Assembly (NCBI GenBank): GCA_018398765.1
Contig: JAHBMJ010005770.1
Coordinates: forward strand, 1-22,000
Direction of reading: 5' to 3'
DNA length: 22,000 bases
DNA from: Chromera velia
Lineage: Eukaryota; Sar; Chromeraceae
Positions 1 through 10,576 of this stretch are shown here, in pieces. The position numbers and the translations under genes are program-made. Position 1 is the first letter of the stretch. Every line of letters starts with the position of its first letter. The notes under the pieces are model-generated. The model saw nothing but the letters and a program-made list of their open reading frames with translations. It had not been told where the DNA came from and ran no database searches.

Positions 1-16
1 CCCCCCCCCCCCTCAC

Positions 17-1611
<1,595 letters not shown>

Positions 1612-2440
1612 CTGGAGGAATCTCCTTTTTCCGAGAGGCCTGTGCCTGTTGTGCACTTATCCAAAGCAGATCCCATCCTGCCCTGTCTGATCTAGACCTT
1701 CCTTTGGGTCTTTCTCCGTTATTTTTGGACAGAGAAGAGGAGAACGCGGAGGTCGCGTACAAAGGAAAGGCGCCGCGAAGGGGAAAAATCAAGAAGGCGA
1801 AGAGAGACGGCAGGAAATCCAACACAAATTTGTGGGCTGTCGTTATTGAGTTTTCTTTGGGCTGGAGATTCCTTTCTTGCTCTGAGCTTGCAGCGAGCTT
1901 GTAAAACAACCAGCCTTCCGTACGTCTGCGTACGTTGTCCTGAAAATCTGACGAGTGACTCGTGGTATTGAATGGTATTGAGCTGATTTGAGCTGTTGTT
2001 TCAGCTTGCAGTGCTCATGCAGCATGCATTGCTAAAAGCGGGGGCCGCGGCAAACATGCATTGCGGCGGACCCGCCGGGGTATCTGACGCAACTTGTCAC
2101 GCAAGCAATTAAGCTTGCGAACGGCCCCGGAAAGCAAGAAAAATTGCAACTGGTTCACCGGGAAGCCAGGGCGTCACGTGACTTGCGTCCCCAACCGGTT
2201 CTCGTCTTTCCGACACTGCATGCATGCAGAGGCTCGTCGTGCGTGCATTGCGAGAGGAGAGGACTCAAGAAGATACTGCAGACAGCGGTAGGCATGCTTG
2301 CTGCAATTCTTAAGGCCGCGATCGTTCTCTTCTATGCCCCAGCCTTCATCCAGAGCGAGAACAATGAGTGGAGACAGCAGTAGGTATTAGTGCATCAAGT
2401 GACGATTTGCAGAGAGGGAGGGAACATGGGGGCATAGTTT
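1612..2440. other. Upstream host DNA and putative LINE 5' region
   Basis: No gene supported. 1612-1900 may hold intron or upstream sequence of the minus-strand host gene. From about 2030 the DNA becomes GC-rich and structured: TGCATGCATGCA near 2219, and a hairpin at 2100-2119 with a 7-bp stem (CGCAAGC / GCTTGCG) around AATTAA. I read about 2040-2440 as the probable 5' untranslated region of the LINE that follows; its exact 5' end and any target duplication were not found. Confidence 0.4.
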
Positions 2441-3145
2441 ATGAGAGCGGCAGTGATACACTGTGGAGGATTATGCAGAAGAATTGTTAACCGGCTCCCC
2501 ATCTTGGTGGTGCGAGGCACAGTGAGAGGACTTTAGCTGCTTGGAATTGCAGTAGTGATCCCCATTTTGATGATCGGGAAGTACTGGCTCGAGCCACTGT
2601 GGGCAATATTTTTGAAGCCAGTCCTTAAGGTCATCAGTGTAACTGCCGATGTCCTAATTGAGGTAGTAGACAAAGAATGCCTGCAGAGGCTTATATGGGG
2701 ACCCTGCTTGACTGCAGCTGCAGGAATAAAAGAGGCAGTCCAGAGGGTCTTAGGTGGGTTATGCCAGATTCTGGGGGCCCTCATTGGGCGGGAACGGAAA
2801 AGAAAAGCGCAACAAAAGAAGAAAATGAGGGGGAAACGAGAGATGGAAAAGAAAAAGGCTAGAGAGGAGAGAGGGAAGCGGAGGAGCATGTTAAGAAGGA
2901 GGGCGCAGGAGAATCATGTGCGGAAGTACCCGTACATGCGAATAGCCCTGGTGACAGTCGTCATCGTGGTTGTTAGAGGAGTGACAGTATGGTCCCTAGC
3001 TGGGAGAATAAAACAAATCAGCAGGACACAGACTGCACCAACATACAAATGCCCCCGCCCACTGCACGCTCGAGCTGCGGCTGCCAAGGAAGAGGTGCAG
3101 AGAACTCTGAAACTCGCTGAGGAGGTGGTCCAGATCAGACTTTAA
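2441..3145 (+). pseudogene. LINE ORF1: hydrophobic segments plus a highly basic stretch
   Basis: ATG at 2441 opens frame +2 (MRAAVIHCGGLCRR), with one in-frame TAG at 2534, and the frame ends at TAA 3143. If the first part is not used, the next ATG is at 2570. The N-terminal half is rich in hydrophobic residues (GIAVVIPILMIG, PLWAIFLKPVLKVISV). A stretch of Lys/Arg/Glu follows (RERKRKAQQKKKMRGKREM), then another hydrophobic segment (IALVTVVIVVVRGVTVW). No zinc knuckle or RRM is seen, unlike many LINE ORF1 proteins. A membrane-associated, nucleic-acid-binding protein is a guess. The same strand, frame and spacing (87 bp to ORF2) link it to the element. Confidence 0.55.
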
Positions 3146-3232
3146 AACACCCCTTTCCACCAACAGCCGAGCATCAAGGTCTGGAGGAGAACAAACAGGC
3201 ATTGCAAACGTCATGTCTCCGTCAGGGGATAA

Positions 3233-4500
3233 ATGGCTGCAGGTAATTGCACTGGGACAAGCGAGGAAGTGGAATGGCAGGGCAGCCTGCACTGGCAAGG
3301 GTTTACAAGCCACAACGCTGCAATTCACGCGTTGCATGGAAATATAGACACAGACCCGGAAGATAACACCCGTACAGACCACGCGAGAGGTAGACCGACG
3401 GTTAGGCAACCGCTTAGAACTTTGTTACACGACGGAGCCCCCGAACCTAGCCCCAGTGCTGGGGCTAGCAGACGTGCCACTGAGGCTGAACAGAGGCAGC
3501 AGGGCAGGTGGGAGGAGGCAGGGGAAGGGTCCCAACTGCAATTCCTTATCCGCCAAGACAGCCCGGCGCCAAGCGCAGGCATTGCCAGCTCTAGAGGCAG
3601 CACGGCACTGACGGAGAGGATGGAAGGAGACGCCGGAGGATGGTAGAGGAGGAGGGAAGATGAAAGAGAGGAAATCGAGGCTGAAAGAAGGGGGGAGTGG
3701 TTCCACCCGGGCGCAGTTTGGGGAGGAGACGAGGAAGGAGAGGAAGAAAGACAGACATACCAAGAAGTGCTCCAAACCGAAATTGCGATAGGCTATGAAG
3801 AGTTGGATAACGCAAGCGAACTGCTCAGCGTGGTGGATAGGGCTCTTGCATCGGAGGACATAAAAAACGCGGCAGTTTACATGGAGCAAGCGGAGGAGGC
3901 GGTGAGGAGAGTGAGAGAGCTGATTGAAGAAGAATTGCCTCACCCCAACAACTTCGATATGGGGGACATCGGCTATCAGGCAGTAGAAGCCCTCCATCGA
4001 AAGCAGCTCTAGGTGGAAGCACATATGGTGGAAATAAAAAAACAAATGGAGAGGAAAGAATTTGAACAAGAAATAACAGCAGCACACGAGAGAGCAGAAA
4101 ACATGGCGGAGCTGTTGTCGGTAGCCAAATCGGTGTGGGGGGCAGGAAACAATGAAGACGGAGACATCTTTTTGACAGAAGCAGAGACGCAAGTAGAAGC
4201 CCTGAGGGTGGTATTCAACAACATGCTCCCCAGGGCATGGGCGACGGGAGTAGACGTTTCCCCAGGTACCCCAGGTTTCTTTAGCCTCCAGGCCCTATTC
4301 GCCAGACAAGAGCCAATAAATGCAACGCTAGCACATATCAAGTGGTTGAGACAGAGGTGGATTTGGGAGAGGGCGGAAGAAAGAGCAGGCAGACGGATTG
4401 AGCTCCAACGGTGGCTTCGCAACAACCCGCCTCCCAGTGAAAGAAGACAGAGTCAGCAGATAAATGGACAGACAGGAGGACAGACAGCAAATGGGCTGAC
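3233..4500 (+). pseudogene. LINE ORF2, N-terminal part with a duplicated helical domain
   Basis: ATG 3233 follows directly after TAA 3230-3232. The first 137 codons are Gln/Arg/Ser-rich and low in recognisable features. After in-frame TAG codons at 3644 and 4010 the same frame continues with two similar helical blocks: about 3776-4009 (EIAIGYEELDNASELLSV) and about 4076-4345 (EITAAHERAENMAELLSV). Both then carry an E/A-rich helix ending in LP and a short motif (YQAVEALHRKQ / FFSLQALFARQ). This looks like an internal duplication. The frame is cut at 4500 by the inserted transposon. No known domain is recognised, and the role (RNA or protein binding) is unknown. Confidence 0.6.
4493..4500. repeat. 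Left target-site duplication GGGCTGAC
   Basis: Eight bases directly before the terminal inverted repeat at 4501, repeated exactly at 5894-5901. Diagnostic of the insertion event. Confidence 0.9.
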
Positions 4501-5893
4501 CTACGGGAAGGCACTCTAAAATATAGAGGTGGTTGTTGAACGACTTTACAGTAGCAATCTAAGCTCTAAAACATTTAAAATGAACTCTACACTTATTTTA
4601 TAAGCAAAAGAAGTTCTAAAAAACAAAAAAATGACACTTTTAGAGTATTGGTTGAAGGTTCTTACTCGGTTCGAGCTTAAAAACTATACGTCTCCACCTC
4701 TAGGTTCTTAGGTTCCTAGAACCTAGGTTTTAGCCTTCTCAGTCTGACCCTCCAAGAACCCTAAAGAACCTGTCCAAAACCAGTTATGAAACATTGAACA
4801 CGATGAAAATATTCAAAAGTTTGTCCACCAATCCGACTGAAAAACGTTGGAAAAGGACTGTGAGAGGTAGAGGGACAAAGAAGGTTCCAGATAGTAAAGA
4901 TCGAAAAAGGAAAAAGAGGGTTCCAAGATTTATCAAGACTCCAACAAGAAATCTGTTGTGTGAGGTTGGTTCTTCTCTAACTGAATTAAGCTTTGAAACC
5001 ATTTTCTTGAATGGTAATGGTGTCACTGTTTGATGTGTGACAACCGCTCTTTGCTTTGATGTGTTTCATGAAAGTGTCAACCGTTACGTTGCTCTCCATG
5101 TGGGCTACACATTTCTGCCTTTTCTCTATAGAATGATAAAAAGAAAGCTTTTGAGCCCTCAGGGTTGCGAGCGATTGCACACATCGAAGATGAAAAAAGG
5201 AACCTAGATGAACTATACCGGATTGGCAGGGATTGCTGTGCATACATATCCTAAGTCCGACAAGGCTTCGATCGACTTAGCCAACATGCGCTAGCAATAT
5301 GCATGCTTTCTCTCTCCTTTAGCAGTTAGGCCAAAACAAGAAGCCTGAAAAGATTTGCATCGATAACGTCCCACTTTCTTCTGTGTTCTTTTATATTTAA
5401 TATGCACATAAAATGAATGAAACCGTCTTCATGAAAGATGAAGAGCTTGCTCATCTTGTAAATCTGTTTGAAGAGAAGAAAAAGCGAGTTGACAGCTGAG
5501 TTTTATGATTTTAACGGTCAATTTTGGCATATATAAGCATCTGTCTTATTTGTTTAGATCATTTTAATCATCTAAATTAGGTTTTTAGTCTTTTTGAAGT
5601 TTTAGGGGGGGGGGTTTTCATGGTTCTTACAGGTTTTTGTCTAGGTTCCTAGAACTTAGGTTCTAGCAGTTTTTCTAGAGAGTAAGAACCAAATGATGGA
5701 GACACCACTTTGATGCAACGTAGACTTGATTTTTCTTTTAAAAACCTTTAAGAATCTGAAAGAACCTTACACTAACGAGTCTGGAAAAGCAAAAAACAGT
5801 GTTAGAACTTATTAGAACCTATGTTATATCATCTTCAATTACAGCATAAACATGTACGGTACTAGGGTTCTATCTAGGAGTGCTGCCCCATAG
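4501..5893. mobile_element. hAT-like non-autonomous DNA transposon, copy 1 (1393 bp)
   Basis: The left end CTACGGGAAGGCACTC and the reverse complement of the right end, CTATGGGGCAGCACTC, form terminal inverted repeats (16 of 23 positions match). A perfect 8-bp target duplication, GGGCTGAC, flanks them. Subterminal regions hold palindromes built on GGTTCCTAGAACC (near 4703-4731 and 5643-5665), likely protein-binding sites. The interior is AT-rich with no transposase-like frame, so movement would need an enzyme supplied from elsewhere. An 8-bp duplication fits hAT best; P, Merlin and Zisupton elements also give about 8 bp and cannot be excluded. The insertion lies inside LINE ORF2, so it is younger than the LINE. 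Confidence 0.88.
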
Positions 5894-5901
5894 GGGCTGA
5901 C
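5894..5901. repeat. Right target-site duplication GGGCTGAC
   Basis: Exact copy of 4493-4500, directly after the element end CCCCATAG. The LINE reading frame resumes here in the same register. Confidence 0.9.
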
Positions 5902-7219
5902 AGAGATGGAACGGGAGGGGGGGAGAGTGGAGGAGGGAGAGAAAGAAAACGTTGACCCGCAGACAAACGCGGAGATGAGAGAGAGAATAGAGGCAGGGGT
6001 AAGAGAAAGACAAGCAGAAATAAGAAGAGGGCAAGGAGAGGGAAGGGGGCAGATGGGAGGATGGAGAAGGGGTTTTCTGTTTTTTATCTTTACGCTTTCC
6101 TTCTGGAGCCAACAGACGACAAGAGTGGGGGCCATCATGGCAACAGAGATTTGGAGAAGCCACCCTCCAGCACTTTGACTCTCTGCATCGATCACCCCAC
6201 TGACTAGGCCAGGAGAGATGGGAACAGAATTTGAAGGAGATGAAGGGGAAGAGAAGGACGAAAGGGGAGGAGAAAACGAGCCAGAAAGTAAAATCCCAGG
6301 CATAGCCAGAGTGTTGAGCATTATGGGAGGGGCAGAGAGCGAGGAGACGGCTCACAGGGTCCTGCACGCTTACAACGGAAACATATCGACAAGCGGAGAA
6401 GAAAAGCCTCCAGAACTATGGACCGCTGCGGCCGAGAACGGCAGTGAAGAGGAGACAGAAGGGGGGGGAAGAGACCTGGATTCGATGACTTGGCCGCACC
6501 TGCAAGCAAGCAGCGCTGCTTCCAGTTCAGCCTCTAGTTCGGCTTCGAGTTCAGCCCCTGGAACCAGCATAAGGGGCGGGGGGTTTACATTGATTCCTAT
6601 TCCTGAAGTGATGCTTCCATCATACAGACTCTTAGACCTGGCGGGGGGAACGCAGGAAGGGGGAGATGTAAGAACAGGTGCAGCTACTGCAATGAAGAAA
6701 CCCCAACATCCGGCGATTGCAGCTACCGCACCTCTCCAGGGTGGAGAGACAGGTTCAAAGCGGCGAAAGGTCCACAGCCTGGGAGAAAAAGAACAAGCGG
6801 AGCCAGACAGAAAACAACAAGAAAGGGGGGCGGGGAGCAGTGCAGGCTGTGCAGAAAGGGGTGGGGGTTGCAGGGCAGGGCGTGGACAAGCAGTGCTTGG
6901 ACAGGGAGTACCAGCATTGACAGTGGCCGCTGCGGCCTGCCCAATGATCAGGAGTGAGAGGACAACAGCAAGGACAGAAGAAACTGTTGCAGGAGAGGTT
7001 TTCCCACCAAGTGCTTTTGTGAAAGAAGGAACCGTGTCTGCAGTGAGAGGAAGATTGACAGATCACAGCAGGAACGGAAAGAAGGGGCAGCTAGAAACGG
7101 AGGAAGGAGTAGGGGAACCAGTGGAAGGAATTGATGGAGATGAAGAGTCGTTGTATGAGGAGGGGGAGGAAGAAAAAGCCAAGGGAGGGGAGCGAGACCT
7201 ACAGGAGAGAGGGCCCTAG
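5902..7219 (+). pseudogene. LINE ORF2, middle part: acidic, low-complexity linker
   Basis: Continues frame +2 after the transposon. Contains a Glu/Arg-rich helix (5906-6060), a short hydrophobic stretch, one TGA at 6176, then a 333-codon open stretch from ATG 6218 to TAG 7217. That stretch has a Ser/Ala repeat near 6511-6558 (12-bp period), a basic SKRRKV motif that could be a nuclear signal, Gly-rich sequence, and a strongly acidic tail (DGDEESLYEEGEEE). No domain is recognised. The +1 frame is also open across 6607-6954 and carries Cys pairs, so the true frame may change here. Confidence 0.5.
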
Positions 7220-7702
7220 GAAGAGTGGCAGTCTGCACTCTCTGGGTCGCCGTTAGATGATGCCAGACAAGAAGATGCAGAAACATCGGAAGAACAGAAG
7301 GACGAAGGAGAAGAGAGCGGAGAACAGACAGCAGACGGGGAGGTAAACGGCCCTACAGAAACATGGAAAGCTGGGTGGGCCTTTTGGGACAGCGTGGACC
7401 TTGCCCGAGACACGCAGGATGACATGAGTATCCCAACCCACCAAACACTGCCAGCAAAATTCCGTGCAAAGTGGGCGCAGATGTTTGCGAAGCTTGTTGA
7501 GATGTCAAGAGACGCAGACGCAGTAGTTTCAACCAGAGCTTCCAAAGCGATTGTATACTTTCCGAGCCTATTTTGGAGAGCAGGAGCAAGAGGAGGGGCA
7601 CATTCGGACAAAGAAACTATGGCGAGAATCTCTGCTTTTTAGAAAGGGGATTTTGCGGGCTTGGTGGAGGGGCTTCGAGCGGATGTAGTGTTTCAAAAGT
7701 AG
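7220..7702 (+). pseudogene. LINE ORF2, linker before the reverse transcriptase
   Basis: Same +2 frame, with stops at 7640 and 7700 (both TAG). Starts acidic (DDARQEDAETSEEQKDEGEE) and then turns into ordinary-looking protein sequence with ETWKAGWAFWDSVD and KFRAKWAQMFAKLVEMSRDA, probably a helical domain in front of the RT. Its position matches the region before the RT fingers in other endonuclease-type LINEs, but no motif is diagnostic. Confidence 0.45.
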
Positions 7703-9133
7703 AGAAGAAAAGAGAGATCCAGACGTCCAAGGGCAGGGAGGAACGGAGCGGAAAATCAACAAGCAAAGAGGAGAGAAAGAGAACTGAAAGAAACGGCTGT
7801 GGAGACGCTCATTCAGCAAGGAGCGCTTTCAAAGGCAGCTTCACGGCTTTCTTCGTTCGGAGTAGCCCCAGTGGATGCACAAACTTTCCAAAAACTCAGA
7901 GAGATGCACCCGCCAAGGCGAACCCCACTTCAGGTGCGCAGGCACTCACATGTGATGCCACCACTTGAAATCGGGGCGGATTCCCTTCTGAATGCTCTCA
8001 GAACCGCACCAAGGGGCTCAGCCCAGGGGATCACAGGATGGAGATATGAACATCTTCGTTTTCTCCTTCCGCTAGATGGGACTGGGGCGATAGGCCGCAA
8101 GCAGGCTGCAGTTCTGGCATGGGGACAGGACTTAATTGCAGGATGGGCTCCTCCGGAGGTCCTTGATTTGTTGGCGTGCGGACGATGTTTTGCGTTGCGG
8201 AAGAACAAAGACGGAACAAAGATACGACTTATTACCGTAGGAGACGCGGTGAGGAGATGGATTTCAAGGGCGGTCCTGCAGGAGTATGGGGAGAGGATAG
8301 AGAAACATCTGGGAGTGCGCCAATACGCAGTGCGAACACAAGACGGATGTGCCCGCCTCTATCACACAGTGAGAACGGCCCTCCAGATGGATAAGTCGGC
8401 CATCTTCCTCCGACTAGACACCCAGAACGCTTTTAACGCAGCGGACCGACAAAAGATCATGGACGAGGTTTTAGAGCACTTTCTGGAACTTTATACATTC
8501 TTGATGTTCTTCTATGGGCGGGCAGCTCCAACGTTCTTCCAGACAGATTCAGGAGAGACAAGAGTAATTATGTCGGAGGAGGGAGTGCAGCAAGGGGATG
8601 TAATGGGCCCAGCATTATTCTGTATTGGCTTGAAGCCGGTTTTAGACAGGCTTGCAGAGATGCTTCAACAACAGCACCCAAGACAGAGTACAATGTTTGG
8701 GGCCTTCATGGACGACGTTGGGCTCATTTTTCCAGCGGGAGGACTGAAAAAGGCATGGGAGGCAGCGGTGCGGGAGTTTGCAACATTCAACCTGACCCTC
8801 AACCTAGAGAAAGGGAAGAGTCTCACATTCTCACCGGACTGGGCAAAGAGGTATAGAGAGAGCAACACGGTCAGGTGGCAGTGCCCAGAGGATCCTCCAA
8901 ACGGTTTGGAATTGTCAAGAGAGGGGTTTACGCTGGGAGGGGGGGGAATAGGGACACACGAGTTCGAGCTGCAACGCTTTGAAGAAGTGAAGAAGGATGC
9001 AGTGGAGCTTGCAGAGAAGGTGGCAGAATACAGAGACCCGCAGGGAAGTTGGCTTCTTTTCCAATACTGTGTATTCCCCAAGCTGAGCTTCTTGCTCAGG
9101 CTGATGGGAGATGTTATTCCCGCAATGGTGTGA
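7703..9133 (+). pseudogene. LINE ORF2, reverse transcriptase domain
   Basis: Open through to TGA 9131. In order: GITGWRYEHLRF (8027-8062), RLITVGDAVRRWISRAV (about 8224-8275), motif A LDTQNAFNAADR (8414 on, Asp at 8417), motif B GVQQGDVMGPALF (8582 on), motif C FMDD (8705-8716), and motif D region NLEKGKSLTFSP. All catalytic Asp residues are present. The sequence GVQQGD...GP.LF and the residues around it match the RT of CRE/SLACS-like non-LTR elements rather than LTR elements. FMDD instead of the common YADD of LINEs is a mild variant. No true ATG near 7799 is needed, because the frame runs in from upstream. Confidence 0.85.
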
Positions 9134-10576
9134 GCAGAAGCAGATGACACGCTTCTCTCCGCATTCAGGAAGGGAATGGGCATTGGGCATAGGGAATGGA
9201 CAGTGCAACACACCCTCCAGGCAACGCTTCCCCTTACGCAAGGGGGGTTGGGCATCCCGCGGTACAGCTTGCTACAGACAAGTGCCATTATGGGGTGTTT
9301 TACGTCGTGCTTAGCAGACGTTTTGAAACGGCTGTTGGAGCAGGGGTATGGAAACAACGCTGAAGAGATTTGGCAGAAGGTGTCATGACAAGCTTGGGCA
9401 CGACAAGCTGAAACAGCGTTTTCTCGGTTGAAGAACGATGGTAAGGCAGTAGAAGCAGCACCGGCAGGGTCTCTCCTCCACAAAGAGTGGCAAGCAAATG
9501 CAGAGGTATGGAGAAAAGAAAGTATAAAAGGAGTGCAGGGGAGGTTGTTTGATACAGTACAAGCGGCAACAAGAAAACGATTTCTTAGAAAGATTCCTTG
9601 TCAAGGGGACACAGAGAGGGGGGCAGCATGCGGGCAGGCGCCAAATACGATCATGGAGTGGTCGTTTTTAGACGCACCTATGCAGCTTGTCCCTTTGGAC
9701 ACAGAAGGATGAGTCCGCCTCTAGGTCCACCTACGCAGCTGTTTGGGGAATGGAGCAAGTGCGTGGATGGGGGCCATTCCATGTGATGCAAATCACAAGA
9801 TGCACCCTCCAATCTTTCGTACGGCACTCAGGCTTTGACTCGGCCTACCGATTTCACAGATTGTCAGACAACCTATTTGCGGATGTGGAACAAGAAGTGA
9901 TATCCAAGGAGTACACGGAGGTAAGTGTCCTACGGGAGGGGGGTTGTGGAGACGTCATCAGATGGTGGGAGCAGCCTTTTTTGAGCTCATGACAGGGATG
10001 AAATACTGCACAGTGGGGGGGGAAACAACGTTTGGCACCTTAGGTCTCATACTGGAGGGACCATTGACAGAAGAGAGAGACAAGCGGCCCGACCTATTTG
10101 CAAGTTTGCTAAACGGAGACTCAATGGTGGGAGATGTTACATTGATTCACCCAATCCAAACTGGGGCCCAACCGTAACGAAACTCAAAGAAAGCAGGGGC
10201 AGCAGCATTGGAGAAGGAGAACAATAAACACTCCCATTACGATGAAGCTTGCAGAGCCGTGGGGATCAGGTTCGTACCTCTAGTGTTCGAGACGTTTGGG
10301 AGACCAGGGAAAGAGATAGTGCGCTTTGTGAAAGAAATGGTGCAACAGTCAAGTGAGAGGTTGGGAGAGGGTGTAGACCAGGCAGCAAGACAGAGAGTGG
10401 CGGATCAGTGGTGGAAAACGATTTCGGTCCCAGTTCAGAGAGCAGTTTCTTCTATAGTACTTGCATCAGTACAAGTAAGCCGTGGGGCCCGCGGTTTCAA
10501 AGTCACTGAAATGTTGCTGGGGAGGGAGTACTCGGCGTATGTTAGACTGACCGACCGAACAAACGGAGGAGAGTGA
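9134..10576 (+). pseudogene. LINE ORF2, thumb and restriction-like endonuclease region
   Basis: Frame +2 continues (LPLTQGGLGIPRYSLLQTSA, a typical post-RT segment), with stops at 9386 and 9710. For about 230 bp (9710-9940) the coding-like frame is +3 (FHRLSDNLFADVEQEV), then it returns to +2. There, RPDLFASLLNG (10085 on), GDVTLIHP (10130 on) and KENNKHSHYDEACRAVG (about 10213) followed by ETFG (to 10301) match the order of PD-(D/E)XK residues and the conserved FG block of LINE restriction-like endonucleases. One TAA lies at 10175, and the terminal stop is TGA at 10574. Broken, but the domain order is clear. Confidence 0.7.

Larger units (their letters stand above)
2441..10576 (+). mobile_element. 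LINE (non-LTR retrotransposon) with RT and restriction-like endonuclease, interrupted by a DNA transposon
   Basis: The coding span runs from a small ORF1 to the end of a very long ORF2. ORF2 contains a reverse transcriptase with motifs LDTQNAF, GVQQGD and FMDD, then a C-terminal region with RPD, GDV and K residues followed by ETFG, typical of LINEs that use a restriction-like (PD-(D/E)XK) endonuclease such as CRE, SLACS and R2. No LTRs, integrase, protease or RNase H were seen. Frame +2 is kept almost throughout, with about ten internal stops, mostly TAG and TGA, and a local double frame change near 9710-9940. A 1393-bp transposon splits ORF2 at 4500. The true ends probably lie near 2040 and 10800-11100. 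Clade assignment is inference. Confidence 0.85.

Noticed and set aside
3425-4192. 255-codon minus-strand frame rich in Leu, Phe and Ser
   Set aside because: Antisense of the Glu/Lys-rich LINE ORF2; its hydrophobic look follows from that composition.
8665-9483. 272-codon minus-strand frame opposite the reverse transcriptase
   Set aside because: It is the antisense shadow of a clear RT domain and has no motif of its own.
2441-10576. LTR retrotransposon or virus-like identity for the main element
   Set aside because: No terminal repeats, protease, RNase H or integrase, and the RT and endonuclease motifs are those of non-LTR elements.
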